A stretch of DNA of 64,000 bases from Aliarcobacter lanthieri (GCF_013201625.1 NZ_CP053839.1:1922001-1986000), one strand, 5' to 3'; shown: positions 24,911-34,680, counted from the first letter of the stretch. The notes: generated by a model not told the origin, from the sequence alone. Translations and numbers: made by a program.

Positions 24911-27175
24911 ATGTCAAAAAATTATGTAATAGGATTTCCAAGAATTGGAGAAAAAAGAGAGTTAAAAAAGGTTTTAGAGCAATATTGGGCAAAACAAACT
25001 GATTTTAATGAAGTAAAATATGTAGCAAGCCAATTGAGAAAAAGACATTGGACTTATCAAAAAGAAGCAAAAATAAATTTTATTGCTTCAAATGATTTTT
25101 CATATTATGATAATATGTTAGATACTTCTATTTTACTAGGTGCAATTCCTCAAAGATTTCAACATCTAAAAGATGAAGAATTATATTTTGCAATGGCTAG
25201 AGGAAATCAAGATTGTGTTGCAATGGAAATGACAAAATGGTTTAATACAAACTATCACTATATCGTTCCAGAAATTTCAAAAGATACAAAGTTTTCTTTA
25301 AACTCTAAAAAAGTAATTGAAGAATATAAAGAAGCAAAAGAATTAGAGATAAATACAAAAATAAATCTTATTGGACCAATCACTTATTTAGGTTTATCAA
25401 AAAGTATTGACAATAGTGATATTTTTGCTCATATTAATAGTGTTGTTGAAGTTTATAAACAACTATTAAATGAAATTTCTAAACTTGATGATGAAGTTGT
25501 TGTAGAATTTGCAGAACCACTTTTTGTTAAAGATTTAGATACAAAAGTTTTATCTTTATTAAAACCTGTTTATGATGCATTAGCATCTGTTTCTTCAAAT
25601 ATCAAAGTTGTTGTAACAACATTTTTTGAACACTCAAATGAAGCAACAAAAATTTTAGTAAATACTCCAATTTGGGCATTAGGTTTGGATTTTATTCATG
25701 GAAGAAAAAATCTTGAAGCTTTAGAAGTTATAAAAAATTTAAATAAAATTTTAATAGCTGGAGTTATTGATGGAAGAAATATTTGGAAAAGTAATTTTGA
25801 AGATAAATTAAATTTATTAAATGAGATATCAAAAACTATTTCAAAAGAAAATATTATAGTAGGAACTTCTTGCTCACTTTTACATGTACCTTTTACTTTA
25901 AACTATGAAGAAAAATTAGATAATGAAATAAAATCTTGGTTAGCATTTGCAACTGAGAAATTAAAAGAATTATCTCTTGTATCAAAACAATTTTTTGGTT
26001 CAAAACTATCATTAGAGGATATTGCAAATATTGAGAAAAATGCAAAAGATAATAAAGAAAGAAAAGTATCTACAAAAATTCACAATGCAATAGTTCAAGA
26101 TGAAATTAAAAATTTAAAAGTATTTGAAAGAGTTGATAAATTCCAAGATAGAATAAAAGTTCAAAGAGAATTTTTTGGATATGATGCACTTACAACTACA
26201 ACAATTGGATCATTCCCTCAAACACCTGAAATTAGAGAAAATAGAAAACAATATAAAGCAAATGCCATCACAAAAGAGCAATATGAAGCAGAAATCAAAA
26301 AATATATTGATGATTGCGTAGCTTTCCAAGATGAAATTGGACTTGATGTATTAGTTCATGGTGAGCCAGAAAGAAATGATATGGTTGAATACTTTGGTGA
26401 ATTAATGAATGGTTTTGCATTTACTCAAAATGCTTGGGTTCAATCTTATGGAAGTAGATGTGTAAAACCACCTTTAATTTTTGGTGATGTTTCAAGACCA
26501 AATCCAATGACTGTTGAATGGATAAAATATGCTCAAAGTAAAACTAAAAAAGTTATGAAAGGTATGTTAACAGGTCCTGTTACAATTCTTAACTGGTCAT
26601 TTGTAAGAGATGATATTCCAAGAAATGAAGTAACAAAACAAATTGCACTTGCAATTAATAACGAAGTTGATGATTTACAAAATGCTGGAATTAAAATGAT
26701 TCAAGTTGATGAAGCAGCATTTAAAGAAGGTTATCCTTTAAGAGCTGAAAATATTAAAGCTTATGAAAATTGGGCAGTTGAAAACTTCAGATTAAGTGTA
26801 AGTTGTGCAAAAGCTGATACTCAAATTCATACACACATGTGTTATAGTGAATTCAATGATATTATTAAAACTATTGAAGCAATGGATGCTGATGTTATTT
26901 CTATTGAAACAGCAAGAAGTGGAAATAGACTTTTAAGAATTTTCAAAGAAGTAGCATATAAACAAGAAATCGGACCTGGAATTTATGATATTCATAGCCC
27001 AAGAGTTCCAAGTGTAGATGAAATGGTAGCTCAAATCAAAGCTTTAATTGAAGTTTTACCAAAAGAGCAATTATGGATAAACCCTGATTGTGGATTAAAA
27101 ACTAGAAAATGGCCTGAAGTAAAACAAAGTTTAATCAACTTAGTTGAAGCAGTAAAAATAGTGAAAAATAGCTAA
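24911..27175 (+). CDS. metE: Cobalamin-independent methionine synthase
   Basis: 754 residues, full length, with the usual two barrels. It transfers a methyl group from 5-methyltetrahydropteroyl-polyglutamate to homocysteine. Zinc ligands are visible: H642 and C644 in THMC, E666 in SIETARSGN and C727 in NPDCGLKTR. The N-terminal folate-binding part begins IGFPRIGEKRELK, and TTTIGSFPQTPEIR opens the second barrel. TAAGGA precedes the ATG. The gene may be co-transcribed with the cysteine-rich gene upstream. A bidirectional terminator follows. Confidence 0.97.
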   Translation: MSKNYVIGFPRIGEKRELKKVLEQYWAKQTDFNEVKYVASQLRKRHWTYQKEAKINFIASNDFSYYDNMLDTSILLGAIPQRFQHLKDEELYFAMARGNQDCVAMEMTKWFNTNYHYIVPEISKDTKFSLNSKKVIEEYKEAKELEINTKINLIGPITYLGLSKSIDNSDIFAHINSVVEVYKQLLNEISKLDDEVVVEFAEPLFVKDLDTKVLSLLKPVYDALASVSSNIKVVVTTFFEHSNEATKILVNTPIWALGLDFIHGRKNLEALEVIKNLNKILIAGVIDGRNIWKSNFEDKLNLLNEISKTISKENIIVGTSCSLLHVPFTLNYEEKLDNEIKSWLAFATEKLKELSLVSKQFFGSKLSLEDIANIEKNAKDNKERKVSTKIHNAIVQDEIKNLKVFERVDKFQDRIKVQREFFGYDALTTTTIGSFPQTPEIRENRKQYKANAITKEQYEAEIKKYIDDCVAFQDEIGLDVLVHGEPERNDMVEYFGELMNGFAFTQNAWVQSYGSRCVKPPLIFGDVSRPNPMTVEWIKYAQSKTKKVMKGMLTGPVTILNWSFVRDDIPRNEVTKQIALAINNEVDDLQNAGIKMIQVDEAAFKEGYPLRAENIKAYENWAVENFRLSVSCAKADTQIHTHMCYSEFNDIIKTIEAMDADVISIETARSGNRLLRIFKEVAYKQEIGPGIYDIHSPRVPSVDEMVAQIKALIEVLPKEQLWINPDCGLKTRKWPEVKQSLINLVEAVKIVKNS

Positions 27176-27197
27176 GAGCATTTGCTCTAGCTATTTT
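27165..27197. terminator. Bidirectional terminator between metE and the GNAT gene
   Basis: A long hairpin AAAATAGCTA-AGAGCA / TGCTCT-AGCTATTTT with one bulge, spanning the metE stop codon and followed by T-rich sequence on both strands. Confidence 0.8.
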
Positions 27198-27213
27198 GCT
27201 AAAGTTAATATTT

Positions 27214-27660
27214 TTATAAATCTTTAATATACATTCTTAACATAGTATCTTCATTTTCACATTCAACCATACATAAAAATTTCCAATTATATTTTTCATA
27301 GAATGAAGTATGTTCCGTAACTAAATATAAATTTTTTACCCCTATTCTTAAAAAATCATCACATACAAAGCTAAGCATATTTTTTGCTATTCCTTTATTT
27401 CTATACTCCTCTTCAACATAAAGAGCACATATATTTGGAGATAAATCTTTTCTATTATGAAAGTCATTTGGAATTACTCCAACTCCTGCAATAATTTTAT
27501 TATCATGTATAGCAACATACCATTGTGACATAAGATCATCACTTTTCATACTTTCGATATAAGCTTCTTCTGGTATTTCCCATTTTTCATGAAACCAGTT
27601 TGCAGATATTTTTATAATATCTTCATTTTCTTTTATTTTAATTATTTTATATTCTATCAT
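27214..27660 (-). CDS. GNAT family N-acetyltransferase
   Basis: 148 residues. The acetyl-CoA binding motif A is visible as ALYVEEEYRNKGIAKNML (R-x-x-G-x-A type). It is preceded by the beta-4 strand region and followed by VKNLYLVTEHTSFYEKYNWK, the typical C-terminal half. It transfers an acetyl group to an unknown amine substrate. It stands alone, sharing a terminator with metE and divergent from ilvA. Confidence 0.85.
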   Translation of the reverse strand: MIEYKIIKIKENEDIIKISANWFHEKWEIPEEAYIESMKSDDLMSQWYVAIHDNKIIAGVGVIPNDFHNRKDLSPNICALYVEEEYRNKGIAKNMLSFVCDDFLRIGVKNLYLVTEHTSFYEKYNWKFLCMVECENEDTMLRMYIKDL

Positions 27661-27769
27661 AAAAGAAACTTATCGAAATTTATTTTAACTTTATATAAAA
27701 CTATTATTTTTTAACTCTTAAACCAAATTTTGATACTATACATCGAAAATTTTTAAGAAAAGATAGAAG

Positions 27770-28975
27770 ATGATTACACTAAATGATATAAAAGATGCAA
27801 AAAAAAGATTAGAAAACACTGTTTCAAAAACTCCACTTATGAAAGCTCCATTTTTAAGTCAAGAAAAAGGAGCACAAATCTTTTTAAAAGAAGATAACCT
27901 TCAAATAACAGGAAGCTTCAAATTAAGAGGAGCATTTAATAAAGTTGCTATGCTTGATAATGAAAAAAGAGGAGCTGGAGTAGTAGCTGCAAGTGCAGGA
28001 AATCATGCACAAGGTTTAGCATTTGCTGCTCAATATTTTGGCTGTTCTGCTACGATATTTATGCCAGAAGCTACACCTCTTACAAAAGTTTCAGGAGTAA
28101 AATCTTATGGAGCAAATGTTGTTTTAACTGGTGAAAATTTTGATGAAGCTTATGCAAGTGCAGTAAAATTTACAAAAGAAAATAATAAAGAGTTTGTTCA
28201 TCCATTTGCTGATGATGAAGTTATAGCAGGACAAGGAACAATTGCTTTAGAAGTTCTAGAACAACTTCCAGATATTGATCACCTAATAGTACCAATTGGT
28301 GGTGGTGGATTAATAGCTGGTATTGCAATAGCAGCAAAATCTATAAATCCAGATATAAAAATAACTGGAGTAGTTGCAAGTGGTGCAAAAGGGATGAAAG
28401 AATCTTTTGAAGCTAGAATGCCAATAGATTCTTCAAGTGTAAGAACTATAGCAGATGGAATAGCTGTACGTGATGTTACTCCAAAACTTTTAGATATTAT
28501 ATTAGAATATGTAGATGAAGTTGTAGAAGTAAGTGATAATGAAACAGCAAATGCAATTTTATTTTTATTAGAACGTCATAAACTTATGGTTGAAGGTGCT
28601 GGAGCTGTTAGTGTTGCAGCTATTATGCATGATAAAGTAAATATTAAAGATAAAAAAGTTTGTGCTATTGTAAGTGGTGGAAATATTGATGTTACAATGC
28701 TATCTCTTATTATTGAAAAAGGTCTAATAAAATCTCATAGAAAAATGAATCTTATTGTTACGCTTATGGATAAACCAGGTGCATTAATGCATCTAACAGA
28801 TATATTTTCTCAATGTTCAGCAAATATAGTTCAAATAGCATTTGATAGAGACTCTTTAAAATTAGAGTTTGGAGAAGCACACGTAACAATAGCTCTTGCA
28901 ACAAAAGGAGAAGAGCATCAAGAACAAATAAGAGAAAATTTGAAACAACATGGGTACAGATTTAAACAAATCTAA
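27770..28975 (+). CDS. ilvA: Threonine ammonia-lyase
   Basis: 401 residues. PLP enzyme deaminating threonine to 2-oxobutanoate, the first step of isoleucine synthesis. The PLP lysine is in TGSFKLRGAF (K51). The phosphate-binding glycine loop is PIGGGGLIAG, and SAGNHAQG is the substrate loop. The C-terminal part (about 325-401: NLIVTLMDKPGALMHLTDIF) is a single ACT-like domain, so this is the short form rather than the two-domain E. coli IlvA. Product enamines are substrates for RidA. Monocistronic. Confidence 0.93.
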   Translation: MITLNDIKDAKKRLENTVSKTPLMKAPFLSQEKGAQIFLKEDNLQITGSFKLRGAFNKVAMLDNEKRGAGVVAASAGNHAQGLAFAAQYFGCSATIFMPEATPLTKVSGVKSYGANVVLTGENFDEAYASAVKFTKENNKEFVHPFADDEVIAGQGTIALEVLEQLPDIDHLIVPIGGGGLIAGIAIAAKSINPDIKITGVVASGAKGMKESFEARMPIDSSSVRTIADGIAVRDVTPKLLDIILEYVDEVVEVSDNETANAILFLLERHKLMVEGAGAVSVAAIMHDKVNIKDKKVCAIVSGGNIDVTMLSLIIEKGLIKSHRKMNLIVTLMDKPGALMHLTDIFSQCSANIVQIAFDRDSLKLEFGEAHVTIALATKGEEHQEQIRENLKQHGYRFKQI

Positions 28976-29016
28976 ATTAATTTGTAATATTTATAAAATT
29001 TTTAGAAAACAAATAT

Positions 29017-29022
29017 TATAAT
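29017..29022 (+). promoter_or_regulatory. -10 element of atpB
   Basis: TATAAT followed directly by CCAAGC, 45 bases before the atpB start. The same TATAATCCAAGC string occurs before argB (34675-34686). Confidence 0.5.
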
Positions 29023-29067
29023 CCAAGCATAATTTAGTAAATGTAGAAACAAAGACAAAGGAAAAAA

Positions 29068-29751
29068 ATGGAAGGAAGACTGTTTACATTCTTAGGAACT
29101 ATTGGTGGACATGGACAAGAATGGATAATTTTATCTCACTACGTTTTAGTAATTGGGATTATTTTCTTAATTTCAAGAATGGCAACTAGTAAATTACAAC
29201 TAGTTCCAACTGGTTCTCAAAATGTTATGGAAACATTTGTTGGTGGTATTATAGCTATTGGTAAAGATTCAATGGGTGAACAAAACTCAAGAACTTATAT
29301 GCCACTTATTGGTTCATTAGCTTTAGTAATTTTTGTTAGTAATATGATTGGAGTAATTCCAGGATTTGAAGCTCCAACTTCAAATATTAACTTTACTCTA
29401 TCTTTAGCTTTAATAGTATTTGTATATTACAACTACTTAGGTATTAAGAAAAATGGTTTTGTAAACTATTTCAAACATTTTATGGGACCTTTACCAATAT
29501 TAGCTCCTTTAATGTTTCCAATAGAGATAATTTCTCACTTATCAAGAATTGTATCTTTATCTTTCAGGCTGTTTGGTTCTGTAAGAGGAGATGATATGTT
29601 CTTGATGGTACTTCTTATGTTAGTACCTTGGCTTTTACCATTACCAGGATTTTTCCTTTTAGCTGTAATGGGTGTTTTACAAGCATTTATTTTTAGTATC
29701 CTAACTTATGTTTATATAGCTGGATCTATTATGATGGAAGAAGAACATTAA
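29068..29751 (+). CDS. atpB: ATP synthase F0 subunit a
   Basis: 227 residues with five to six membrane helices. The essential arginine is in SLSFRLFGSVRGDDM, and the proton half-channel helix is at the C-terminus. The protein forms the proton path next to the c-ring. The gene stands apart from the other ATP synthase genes, as is usual in Campylobacterota. AAAGGAAAAAA precedes the ATG. It is closed by an intrinsic terminator. Confidence 0.95.
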   Translation: MEGRLFTFLGTIGGHGQEWIILSHYVLVIGIIFLISRMATSKLQLVPTGSQNVMETFVGGIIAIGKDSMGEQNSRTYMPLIGSLALVIFVSNMIGVIPGFEAPTSNINFTLSLALIVFVYYNYLGIKKNGFVNYFKHFMGPLPILAPLMFPIEIISHLSRIVSLSFRLFGSVRGDDMFLMVLLMLVPWLLPLPGFFLLAVMGVLQAFIFSILTYVYIAGSIMMEEEH

Positions 29752-29774
29752 AAAGTTCTTTTTGAAATTTTATA

Positions 29775-29807
29775 AGGGGATAAGTTTTTACTTATTCCCT
29801 TTTTTTA
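29775..29807 (+). terminator. Intrinsic terminator after atpB
   Basis: A 10-bp stem AGGGGATAAG/CTTATTCCCT with one G-T pair and loop TTTTTA, followed by seven T. It ends only 11 bases before the next gene start. Confidence 0.85.
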
Positions 29808-29817
29808 TTGGAAAAAT

Positions 29818-30390
29818 ATGCAAAATCTAAAATCTTATCTTATAACTGACCCAAAATATTTTTCAAATGAACCAATAGTATTCAAACAAACTTTAGAAAA
29901 TATTTTAAAAATACATAAAATAGATTTTGCTTGTTTTAGAGATAAAATATCCTCAAATGTTGAAGAACTAGCAAAAATATTTTTAAATAGTTGTAAAGAG
30001 TATAAAATAGAAAAAATATTTTTAAACTCAAATATAGAGTTAGCTAAAAAGTTAGGATTTGATGGAGTTCATCTAAATTCACAACAATTTGATAAAATAG
30101 AGTTTACAAAAAATATAAATCTTATATCTATTATATCTTGTCATAATTTTGAAGAATTAAAAATAGCAAATGATAAAAAAATAGATTTTGTAACTTATTC
30201 TCCTATTTTTGATACACCCAATAAAGGTAAAGCAAAAGGTATAGAAAATCTAAAAAGTGCAATCAAAGAATTTCAAAATTTAAAAATTATCGCCTTAGGT
30301 GGTATACTAAATAAATATCAAATATATGAAATATCACAAACTAATGCTTACGGATTTGCCTCAATTCGATACTTTAATTATATGGTTTAG
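29818..30390 (+). CDS. Thiamine phosphate synthase-like protein (ThiE/TenI superfamily)
   Basis: 190 residues with a TIM-barrel pattern of the ThiE/TenI superfamily. GVHLNSQQ, SIISCHNFEELKIA, DFVTYSPIFDTPNKG and KIIALGGI match the successive barrel strands. ThiE joins HMP-PP and thiazole phosphate; TenI isomerises the thiazole. The usual GQxD after the H-strand and the GPxFxTxTK loop are altered (TYSPIFDTPNKGKAKG), so the enzyme may be a TenI-type aromatase or a divergent ThiE. The short form lacks the common C-terminal helix. It starts just after the atpB terminator. Confidence 0.75.
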   Translation: MQNLKSYLITDPKYFSNEPIVFKQTLENILKIHKIDFACFRDKISSNVEELAKIFLNSCKEYKIEKIFLNSNIELAKKLGFDGVHLNSQQFDKIEFTKNINLISIISCHNFEELKIANDKKIDFVTYSPIFDTPNKGKAKGIENLKSAIKEFQNLKIIALGGILNKYQIYEISQTNAYGFASIRYFNYMV

Positions 30391-30482
30391 CTTAAAATAT
30401 TAATACAATATAAATTAAAACTTAAATTAATCAAGAATTAATGCATATTTAACAACTTTAAGAAAAGTTTAATTTTTTCTCA

Positions 30483-30552
30483 TATAAAATAGTCGCGACG
30501 GTAAGCAAGGAAATATTATTTTTTGCAAATCGATTAAAATTTCGAAATTTTA
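30483..30552 (+). promoter_or_regulatory. Porin promoter and structured leader
   Basis: A -10-like TATAAA (30483-30488) is followed by the palindrome GTCGCGAC (30492-30499). Just before AGGAG there is an 18-base perfect palindrome TAAAATTTCGAAATTTTA (30535-30552). The leader would be about 70 bases long. Confidence 0.5.
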
Positions 30553-30564
30553 GGAGAAACGAAT

Positions 30565-31827
30565 ATGAGAAAAATCTCAAAATTAAGTTTAGTAGCTGCA
30601 GTTGCTGTAGCTGGTTTTAGTACTGCTAATGCTCAACCATTAGAAGAAGCAATCAAAAATGTAGAAGTATCTGGATCAGTAGTTTACAGATATGATAATT
30701 TTGGACAAGATAAAATTAATGGTGTTAGAGGAAATGATGCAAAAAGATCTGGAGAAAATAACTATAAAATTGGTTTAAATCTTTCTTCTGTAGTTAATGA
30801 TTATGTTAAATTCAACTCAAGATTTATTGTAGGATCTAAAGAGAACGGTGGTTTTGCTAGTTTAAAAGCTGGTAGAGATGGAAATACTGCTGGTGCGGAT
30901 GGACAAGCTGACGTTTCTTTATCAAATGCATATTTTGGATTTACAGCTATTCCAAATACTATAGTAAATGTTGGTAAACAAGGTTTAACTACTCCTTATA
31001 CTGTTGCAACTGATATTAATGGTAATGAGCAAACTGGTACAGGTATCTTAGCTCTTACAAATATTGGGCCAGTTACTGCTGGAGCTGGATATTTCAATAA
31101 TACAAATTTAAATGCTTCTACAGAAGCTAATGCTTCTTTAGGTTTAGGAATAAGCAATACTCAAGGTCTACTTAATGGTGGAAGTGATCTTTATGTTGCA
31201 ACTTTACAAGGTGATCTAGATTTCGTGAAACTTGAAGCTTGGTATGTAGGAATGCAAGATACTTTCAATACATTTACTTTAGCTGCTACAAGTGATTTAG
31301 ATCTAGCAGAAAATGCAAAATTAGGTTTAGAAGCTAGATATGTACAATTAACATTAGATGATAAATTTATTGGAAATGGTGAAGATAAAAATGCTATGTT
31401 TAGAGTTGGTGTAAATGGTAAATTTGATATCGTTAATGCTAAAGTTGTATATGTAAGTACTGATAAAAAAGGTGGTTTGACTGCACTTGATCAAGATGCT
31501 AAAAATGCTACTTTAGGTTGGGCTATCACTTCTAATGGTGTTGCAAATGCTGATTACTGGCAAGCAGCTCTAGGTGCTGACATTTTAGATAACTTAAACT
31601 TTACAGTTAACTATGGTAACTTAAAAGCTAAAGAAACTAATAATGCTAATATACTTGCTATAACAGATGTTAAAGCTCAAGAAGTTTATGGACAATTAAC
31701 ATATAAAATGTCTAAAAATTTAACTACATATTTAAGATATGGAACATATGAGCAAAAAGTAAACTCTACAGGTGTTAAAGAATTTGATCAAAATAGAGGA
31801 AGAATTCAAGTTGCTTATACATTCTAA
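30565..31827 (+). CDS. Major outer-membrane porin, Campylobacterota type
   Basis: 420 residues. The signal peptide ends at ANA (residue 23). The mature protein begins QPLEEAIKNVEVSGSVVYRY, a start seen in campylobacterial and arcobacterial major porins. The rest alternates beta strands with glycine/aspartate/asparagine loops and ends RGRIQVAYTF with a terminal phenylalanine, the outer-membrane assembly signal. It would form a trimeric diffusion channel and be very abundant. AGGAG is well placed before the ATG, and a strong terminator follows, consistent with high expression of a single gene. Confidence 0.92.
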   Translation: MRKISKLSLVAAVAVAGFSTANAQPLEEAIKNVEVSGSVVYRYDNFGQDKINGVRGNDAKRSGENNYKIGLNLSSVVNDYVKFNSRFIVGSKENGGFASLKAGRDGNTAGADGQADVSLSNAYFGFTAIPNTIVNVGKQGLTTPYTVATDINGNEQTGTGILALTNIGPVTAGAGYFNNTNLNASTEANASLGLGISNTQGLLNGGSDLYVATLQGDLDFVKLEAWYVGMQDTFNTFTLAATSDLDLAENAKLGLEARYVQLTLDDKFIGNGEDKNAMFRVGVNGKFDIVNAKVVYVSTDKKGGLTALDQDAKNATLGWAITSNGVANADYWQAALGADILDNLNFTVNYGNLKAKETNNANILAITDVKAQEVYGQLTYKMSKNLTTYLRYGTYEQKVNSTGVKEFDQNRGRIQVAYTF

Positions 31828-31855
31828 TTTTTTTAGAGTATAAAAACTTTCTTTC

Positions 31856-31888
31856 AAAGGTTGGGCTTAGGTCCAACCTTTTTTTATT
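31856..31888 (+). terminator. Intrinsic terminator of the porin gene
   Basis: A 9-bp stem AAAGGTTGG/CCAACCTTT with an 8-base loop, followed by a long T-rich stretch. Confidence 0.9.
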
Positions 31889-31894
31889 TTTATC

Positions 31895-34627
31895 TCAAAC
31901 TTCTAAGATATCTAAACTATCCTCTTTCAGATAAAATAGATAAGCTTTTACATTTTCATTTGCAAAAATATCACTTATAGCTTTTTTATAGTAAGTAACT
32001 TGAGATTTATGTTCATCTAAAATTTGCCTTGTTGTTTTATAATCAATAATATAAAAACAGTCATCTTTAAACAGTAGTAAATCAACTATTTTTAACTCTT
32101 CTTTATAAATCAATGCTTGTTCATGTACTATTTTTGAGTTACTTAATAGTTCATGGAAAAAATTATTTTCTATTAAATTTCTAACTATTTTATCTATTTT
32201 TATAAAATCAACTTCATCTAAATAATTTGAATATCTTGCTTTGGATAAATTTATAGCATAAAACATAGAAGATATAGTAAAATCACTCATCATCTCTAAA
32301 ACATAGTGTGTTGCAAGTCCAATATATCTAGCTTTTAAAAGTTCATTTTCTTCAACACCTTTTTCATTTACTATCTTTTGTTCTTGTTTACCTAAATACA
32401 ATGGGGTATAAGATACTTTATCTAGTTTCTTTTCGGTATTTAAAGTTTGACTTTGTATTAAATTTCCTATATTGCATTCAGATAAATTTAAAATCTCAAA
32501 AGCTGAATTTTTTTCTTTTTTAAATATTATAAGATTATTTTTTGCTCTAGTAAGTGCTACATAAAGTACATTTTTATCATCATCTAAACTTAATTTTTTC
32601 TCTTTTTCTTGTGCAGTTTTATACTCTAAATCAAAGTTTTCATATCCTGATATTTTATAAAAAATATTTTTTAACTCTATATTTTCATAATCAAAGAGTA
32701 AAGAACTTTTATCAAAATTCTTTCTTTTTAGCCTATCAAGAACAATTACAGTATGAAATTCTAAACCTTTTGATTTAAAAATAGTTAATATTTGAAGTCC
32801 ATTATCTTCGCTATTTTCAATACTTGTCTCAAGTTTATCTACTTCATATACAAAATCTACAATATTATTATAATTTTTAGCTATATCAATAAGTTTAACA
32901 ATATTCTCATCAATTATGTCAAAATATTTTGCAACTTTATACAAGATTTGACTCATACTTTTTTGCGATATATCAAATTCGAATTCAAAATGAGTTAAAA
33001 GATTTCTACCTAATAAAGCATTAAAATTCTCTTTGTAAATCTCTTCTTTAAAAAAGATATATTTTATAGCATTTATTAAAGATTTTACATTTTGTTGATT
33101 TATCAATTTTGAAGTCATATCAGTTTTTATTTTTAAAGTAGGAAACTTCTCTTTTAAATAATAAAATAGTTCTAAAACATCACTATTTGTATAACATAAA
33201 ATCGCTATATCATTTGGGGTTATCCCATTATTTATAAGTTCATCAACTTTTAATGCTATATTTGAAAATTTATCTTCACTTTGTAAATTTTCATCTTGAA
33301 TAACTTGTACAAAGCCATCTTTTCTAATACTATCTTGTTTTTGATAGTCATAATTTGCCAAATTTAAAAAAGCATAATTAACAAAATTTATTATATTCTG
33401 ACAAGACCTATAGTTTGTATTTAAATGTTCAAGTTCAATAATAGGATTTGTTTTTAAAACAAAATCAAAAAGTTCTCGTTTCCCTCCTCGAAATCTATAA
33501 ATGCTTTGTTTTGGGTCACCAACATAAAAAAAGGTTTTAAATTTTGTTTCATCTCCTGATAAAATCTCTTCTATTAAAGGTTTTAAAATTTTATACTGTA
33601 AAATAGATGTATCTTGAAATTCATCTATTAAAATATGATTATAAGTACTATCAAGTCTAAAATATAGAAAATCTTTATCTATTTTTTGATTTAAAAGTTC
33701 ATAAACTAAATTTGAAATATCATTAAATTCAAAATAGTTTTTTATTTTGTTAAAGTTTAATTTATACTCTTTAAACTTCAAATATAATTTAAAAATCTTA
33801 TTTAAACTATAACTTGCTCGTATTTTATAATAATTTTTAAACTCTTCTTTTAGTTTTAAAAACTCTTGATTTATTTCATCATTTGCACACTTTTTAAAAT
33901 ATGAATACTCAAATAAACTATCTTTTTCTATCCAAGTTTTTTCAAATAACTCTTCAAAATTAATAAAATCAACTGCTTTTATAGCACTATTGCTGGCACT
34001 GGAACAATTTGTAAAATGTTCTTTTATCTTCAAAGCTTGTTTGAATACAATATCCTTTTGTAAATTTATCAAAGAGCTATCAATATCTATAAGATGTATA
34101 TTTTCATTTTTTTCTATTAAACTTTTAAAAAGTTCAAAAATTGAATTAAATTTCTTTTTCTCATAATTTGAAAAATCAACTAAATCCTTAAAACTATTTT
34201 CATCTAAAGATTGTAAAAATCTATAACTTAAAAGTTCTATATCATCATTTTTTATATCAAAATCATCGCTTATACCAATATAACCACAAAATTCTCTTAA
34301 AATTTTATTTACGAATTTATCTATTGTAAAAATAGAGATTGTTGAATTTGAGAAACTTTTTATTAAAAATGATTTCTTACCTAAAATCTCTTCTTTTGAA
34401 AAATTTGAAACTCTTATTAATTCATTTAAATAAGCTTCATCATCTCCTAAAGTTTGAAGTGTTTTGTATATTCTTTGACTCATTTCAAGTGCTGCTTTAT
34501 TTGTAAAAGTAAGAGTTAATATCTCACTTACATTTGCACCTTTTAATAACAAACTAATATATCTTACAGTTAGTGCAAAAGTTTTTCCACTTCCAGCACT
34601 AGCTTTTAATGCTAAATATCTTTTCAT
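31895..34627 (-). CDS. addA: AddA-like UvrD-family helicase-nuclease
   Basis: 910 residues. An SF1 helicase fused to a RecB-type nuclease. Walker A is ASAGSGKT (residues 9-16), motif II is LIDEFQDTS, motif III is VGDPKQSIYRFRGG, motif IV is LNTNYRS, and motifs V/VI are FKSKGLEF and YVALTRAKN. The C-terminal nuclease shows LLLFKDDCFYIIDYKTT and the QxxxY motif (QVTYYKKA). Size and layout match AddA of Campylobacter, which with AddB resects double-strand breaks for recombination. addB is not adjacent. The ATG at 34627 opens directly into the Walker A region (MKRYLALKASAGSGKT). Confidence 0.85.
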   Translation of the reverse strand: MKRYLALKASAGSGKTFALTVRYISLLLKGANVSEILTLTFTNKAALEMSQRIYKTLQTLGDDEAYLNELIRVSNFSKEEILGKKSFLIKSFSNSTISIFTIDKFVNKILREFCGYIGISDDFDIKNDDIELLSYRFLQSLDENSFKDLVDFSNYEKKKFNSIFELFKSLIEKNENIHLIDIDSSLINLQKDIVFKQALKIKEHFTNCSSASNSAIKAVDFINFEELFEKTWIEKDSLFEYSYFKKCANDEINQEFLKLKEEFKNYYKIRASYSLNKIFKLYLKFKEYKLNFNKIKNYFEFNDISNLVYELLNQKIDKDFLYFRLDSTYNHILIDEFQDTSILQYKILKPLIEEILSGDETKFKTFFYVGDPKQSIYRFRGGKRELFDFVLKTNPIIELEHLNTNYRSCQNIINFVNYAFLNLANYDYQKQDSIRKDGFVQVIQDENLQSEDKFSNIALKVDELINNGITPNDIAILCYTNSDVLELFYYLKEKFPTLKIKTDMTSKLINQQNVKSLINAIKYIFFKEEIYKENFNALLGRNLLTHFEFEFDISQKSMSQILYKVAKYFDIIDENIVKLIDIAKNYNNIVDFVYEVDKLETSIENSEDNGLQILTIFKSKGLEFHTVIVLDRLKRKNFDKSSLLFDYENIELKNIFYKISGYENFDLEYKTAQEKEKKLSLDDDKNVLYVALTRAKNNLIIFKKEKNSAFEILNLSECNIGNLIQSQTLNTEKKLDKVSYTPLYLGKQEQKIVNEKGVEENELLKARYIGLATHYVLEMMSDFTISSMFYAINLSKARYSNYLDEVDFIKIDKIVRNLIENNFFHELLSNSKIVHEQALIYKEELKIVDLLLFKDDCFYIIDYKTTRQILDEHKSQVTYYKKAISDIFANENVKAYLFYLKEDSLDILEV

Positions 34628-34674
34628 GTAACTATTCTACTATAAATCATTTTAATTAATAAGCGATTTTTAGA

Positions 34675-34680
34675 TATAAT
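34675..34680 (+). promoter_or_regulatory. -10 element of argB-thrC
   Basis: TATAAT 31 bases before the argB ATG, followed directly by CCAAGCTTTAAA, very similar to the sequence after the -10 of the receptor promoters. Confidence 0.5.
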
